In this document: positions 35,801 to 35,922 of the stretch, piece by piece
Position numbering within the stretch: the stretch's first letter is position 1
How the letters are laid out: the number at the start of each line of letters is the position of its first letter
From: Parcubacteria group bacterium GW2011_GWC2_48_17
Lineage (GTDB): Bacteria > Patescibacteriota > Minisyncoccia > Phycocordibacterales > UBA10002
NCBI GenBank assembly: GCA_001003605.1
Contig: LCPL01000008.1
Span: forward strand, 1-35,922
DNA length: 35,922 bases
Direction: 5' to 3'
The notes under the pieces: generated by a model
Seen by the model: the letters and a program-made list of their open reading frames with translations, nothing else
Told to the model about the DNA's origin: nothing
The model's database searches: none
Program-made: the position numbers and the translations under genes

Positions 35801-35922
35801 CATCACTCTTTCAGGCCTCGGCGCCGACATGCTGACCGCGCTCAATAGTTCGGGCAATCTTGTGGCGACTTCAACTCCAACAGCCGCCGCCTACACCGCA
35901 ACCTCTACGACAGCAACCTCCA
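32865..35922 (+). CDS. Giant surface protein: N-terminal HTH, one membrane segment, GNVGIGTTSP-repeat stalk (partial, runs off the window)
   Basis: The frame from ATG 32865 stays open to the window end (at least 1019 residues) and is missing from the ORF track for lack of a stop. Residues 14-58 (ASKASGYSSDYIGQLCRSGK, then RVGRGWFVEEESLLSYK) look like a MerR/excisionase-type HTH with wing. A charged linker follows, then a membrane segment at about 193-209 (AVALTISVALVFGPYFA). Outside come a helical region and an S/T/A/G-rich beta-repeat stalk with tail-fibre-like motifs GNVGLGTTSP, GNVGIGTSSP and GNVGIGTTSP, each followed by a KLSVAGD-like strand. Such stalks in CPR genomes often end in an intramolecular chaperone domain; that end is not visible here. 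Probably an adhesin or host-contact fibre. Confidence 0.85.
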   Translation, partial: MASELIFDNKKFLPSSAASKASGYSSDYIGQLCRSGKLVCRRVGRGWFVEEESLLSYKTLDLNHSPSKARRLNSSPKGVEEGRSETRVEVVTKAVAEPIVTIPTISSTSDSEIHPLPAFGTSVQAVSASTQREVEESTVAKGTEESVHATEDASAGPAAIPFESIASRIRENFIGGGGRLFRHLFSLEFTQRAVALTISVALVFGPYFAKDTPTLRKIEKLAAEHSAEIAALVAEEIRGLGDITFADIKNARQALPSKITSLALRGQTLSEVAFRASGLAVMDIRYVAEEDANLFAGAVLRGAKDTARSTHGFLASISKSAMDRMSAFTAQLASRSENISLGAATLFLNTKDALASLNPIDSLARGVYRSVNRGVFALRDPIRRFLGIEDENGGAANTIVNLSTSTAKFVYTPPSSKAEPSYKYIYPAPATTERVIERQIGISQAEIEQKLSSLRARLAADIASLRSTTAGVQKGVESNATYINNVYNTVAGTNNLDRVEDLTLLNPKISFGTMTSTAVSLISGTFTALSGDSLTAKSINGTTGAFTGNLTVGGNTTISGDLVVSGTFSPATISASTSIAAPYFTATSTTATSTFAGGLAVQTDKFVVESGSGNVGLGTTSPQARLALSGYASSANPLLLISTSTPSATSTALIVTASGNLGLSTSSPTSRLAIEASTPTAAFLLNQTGTGNLVTLEDNGTAVFTVIDGGNVGIGTSSPFTKLSVAGDAYFDGTLTVSNITATGTATFANLALTGSTTLQHFTFVNATGTSATTTNLFSTNAVFTGATTTSFFTSVFNAISSIFSSITGGSATLGSLTATSSATLSYAGTNMLITTDAAGKLISSSTPVAAYYLATSSVASILPYASSTALTVSGTGYFGTASTTNLTVSSLTANRIPFLTTAGVFTDDGDLTFTSGNLLTATYASSTSLTTTGYAAFATGGGNVGIGTTSPAKTLSVQGDAIISGTLSVGNLIATSTTITLSGLGADMLTALNSSGNLVATSTPTAAAYTATSTTATS

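Noticed and set aside
1-35922. tRNA, rRNA or tmRNA genes
   Set aside because: No T-loop GTTCGA-type context with matching acceptor stems and no rRNA signature was seen while reading both strands; a covariance search could still find a divergent one.

Overview
The window looks like chromosomal DNA from a member of the Candidate Phyla Radiation (Patescibacteria), probably a Parcubacteria-type lineage. This is inferred from gene content and style: a 323-residue ObgE without a C-terminal OCT extension, a SecA with a shortened helical wing, many small orphan membrane proteins, a very large S/T-rich GNVGIGTTSP-repeat surface protein, few Shine-Dalgarno sites, and gaps filled with word-like inverted repeats. 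No rRNA, tRNA, CRISPR array or prophage was seen.

Layout. 1-7 kb: surface-glycan genes (PseI-type nonulosonate synthase, a GT-C-like membrane protein, then a minus-strand unit of GDP-L-fucose synthase, GT2, an Rmd-like reductase and an RGP-like protein). 7-11 kb: a CotH-like/beta-helix protein, a VTC polyphosphate-polymerase domain protein and DUF4956. 11-14.4 kb: an O-antigen ligase-like/TPR protein and an EamA-like permease. 14.4-16 kb: a toxin-antitoxin pair and an orphan gene. 16-24 kb: murB, a tiny basic protein, secA, Maf, NUDIX, a cytidylyltransferase and an ABC-2 exporter. 24-30 kb: a bactofilin-like membrane protein, small membrane proteins, a four-helix-bundle (23S IVS-type) protein, AI-2E/PerM, MYG1, obgE and a REP-associated transposase. 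30-32 kb: gatB (minus) with an upstream stub. 32-36 kb: a small MerR-like regulator and a giant surface protein that starts with a helix-turn-helix and runs off the window. The ORF track misses this last gene because it has no stop inside the window.

Three themes stand out. (1) Most gaps carry short inverted repeats built from variants of a 6-8 base word. Sequences of the same kind also sit in frame inside SecA, MurB, MYG1 and GatB, as Rickettsia palindromic elements do. The four-helix-bundle gene is flanked by a 19-base inverted pair of this type (one mismatch), and an ORF-less relative lies 1 kb downstream. (2) Most genes have a TATACT/TANNNT -10 box ending 5-9 bases before the start codon and no Shine-Dalgarno, which implies leaderless mRNAs. 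A minority (15081, 20304, 28272) have a Shine-Dalgarno and are followed by a strong hairpin. (3) The giant surface protein joins a DNA-binding-like N terminus, one membrane segment and an extracellular repeat stalk.

Starts were often moved inward from the ORF track using family alignment from memory and the -10 spacing. All family calls are from motif recognition; no database was searched.
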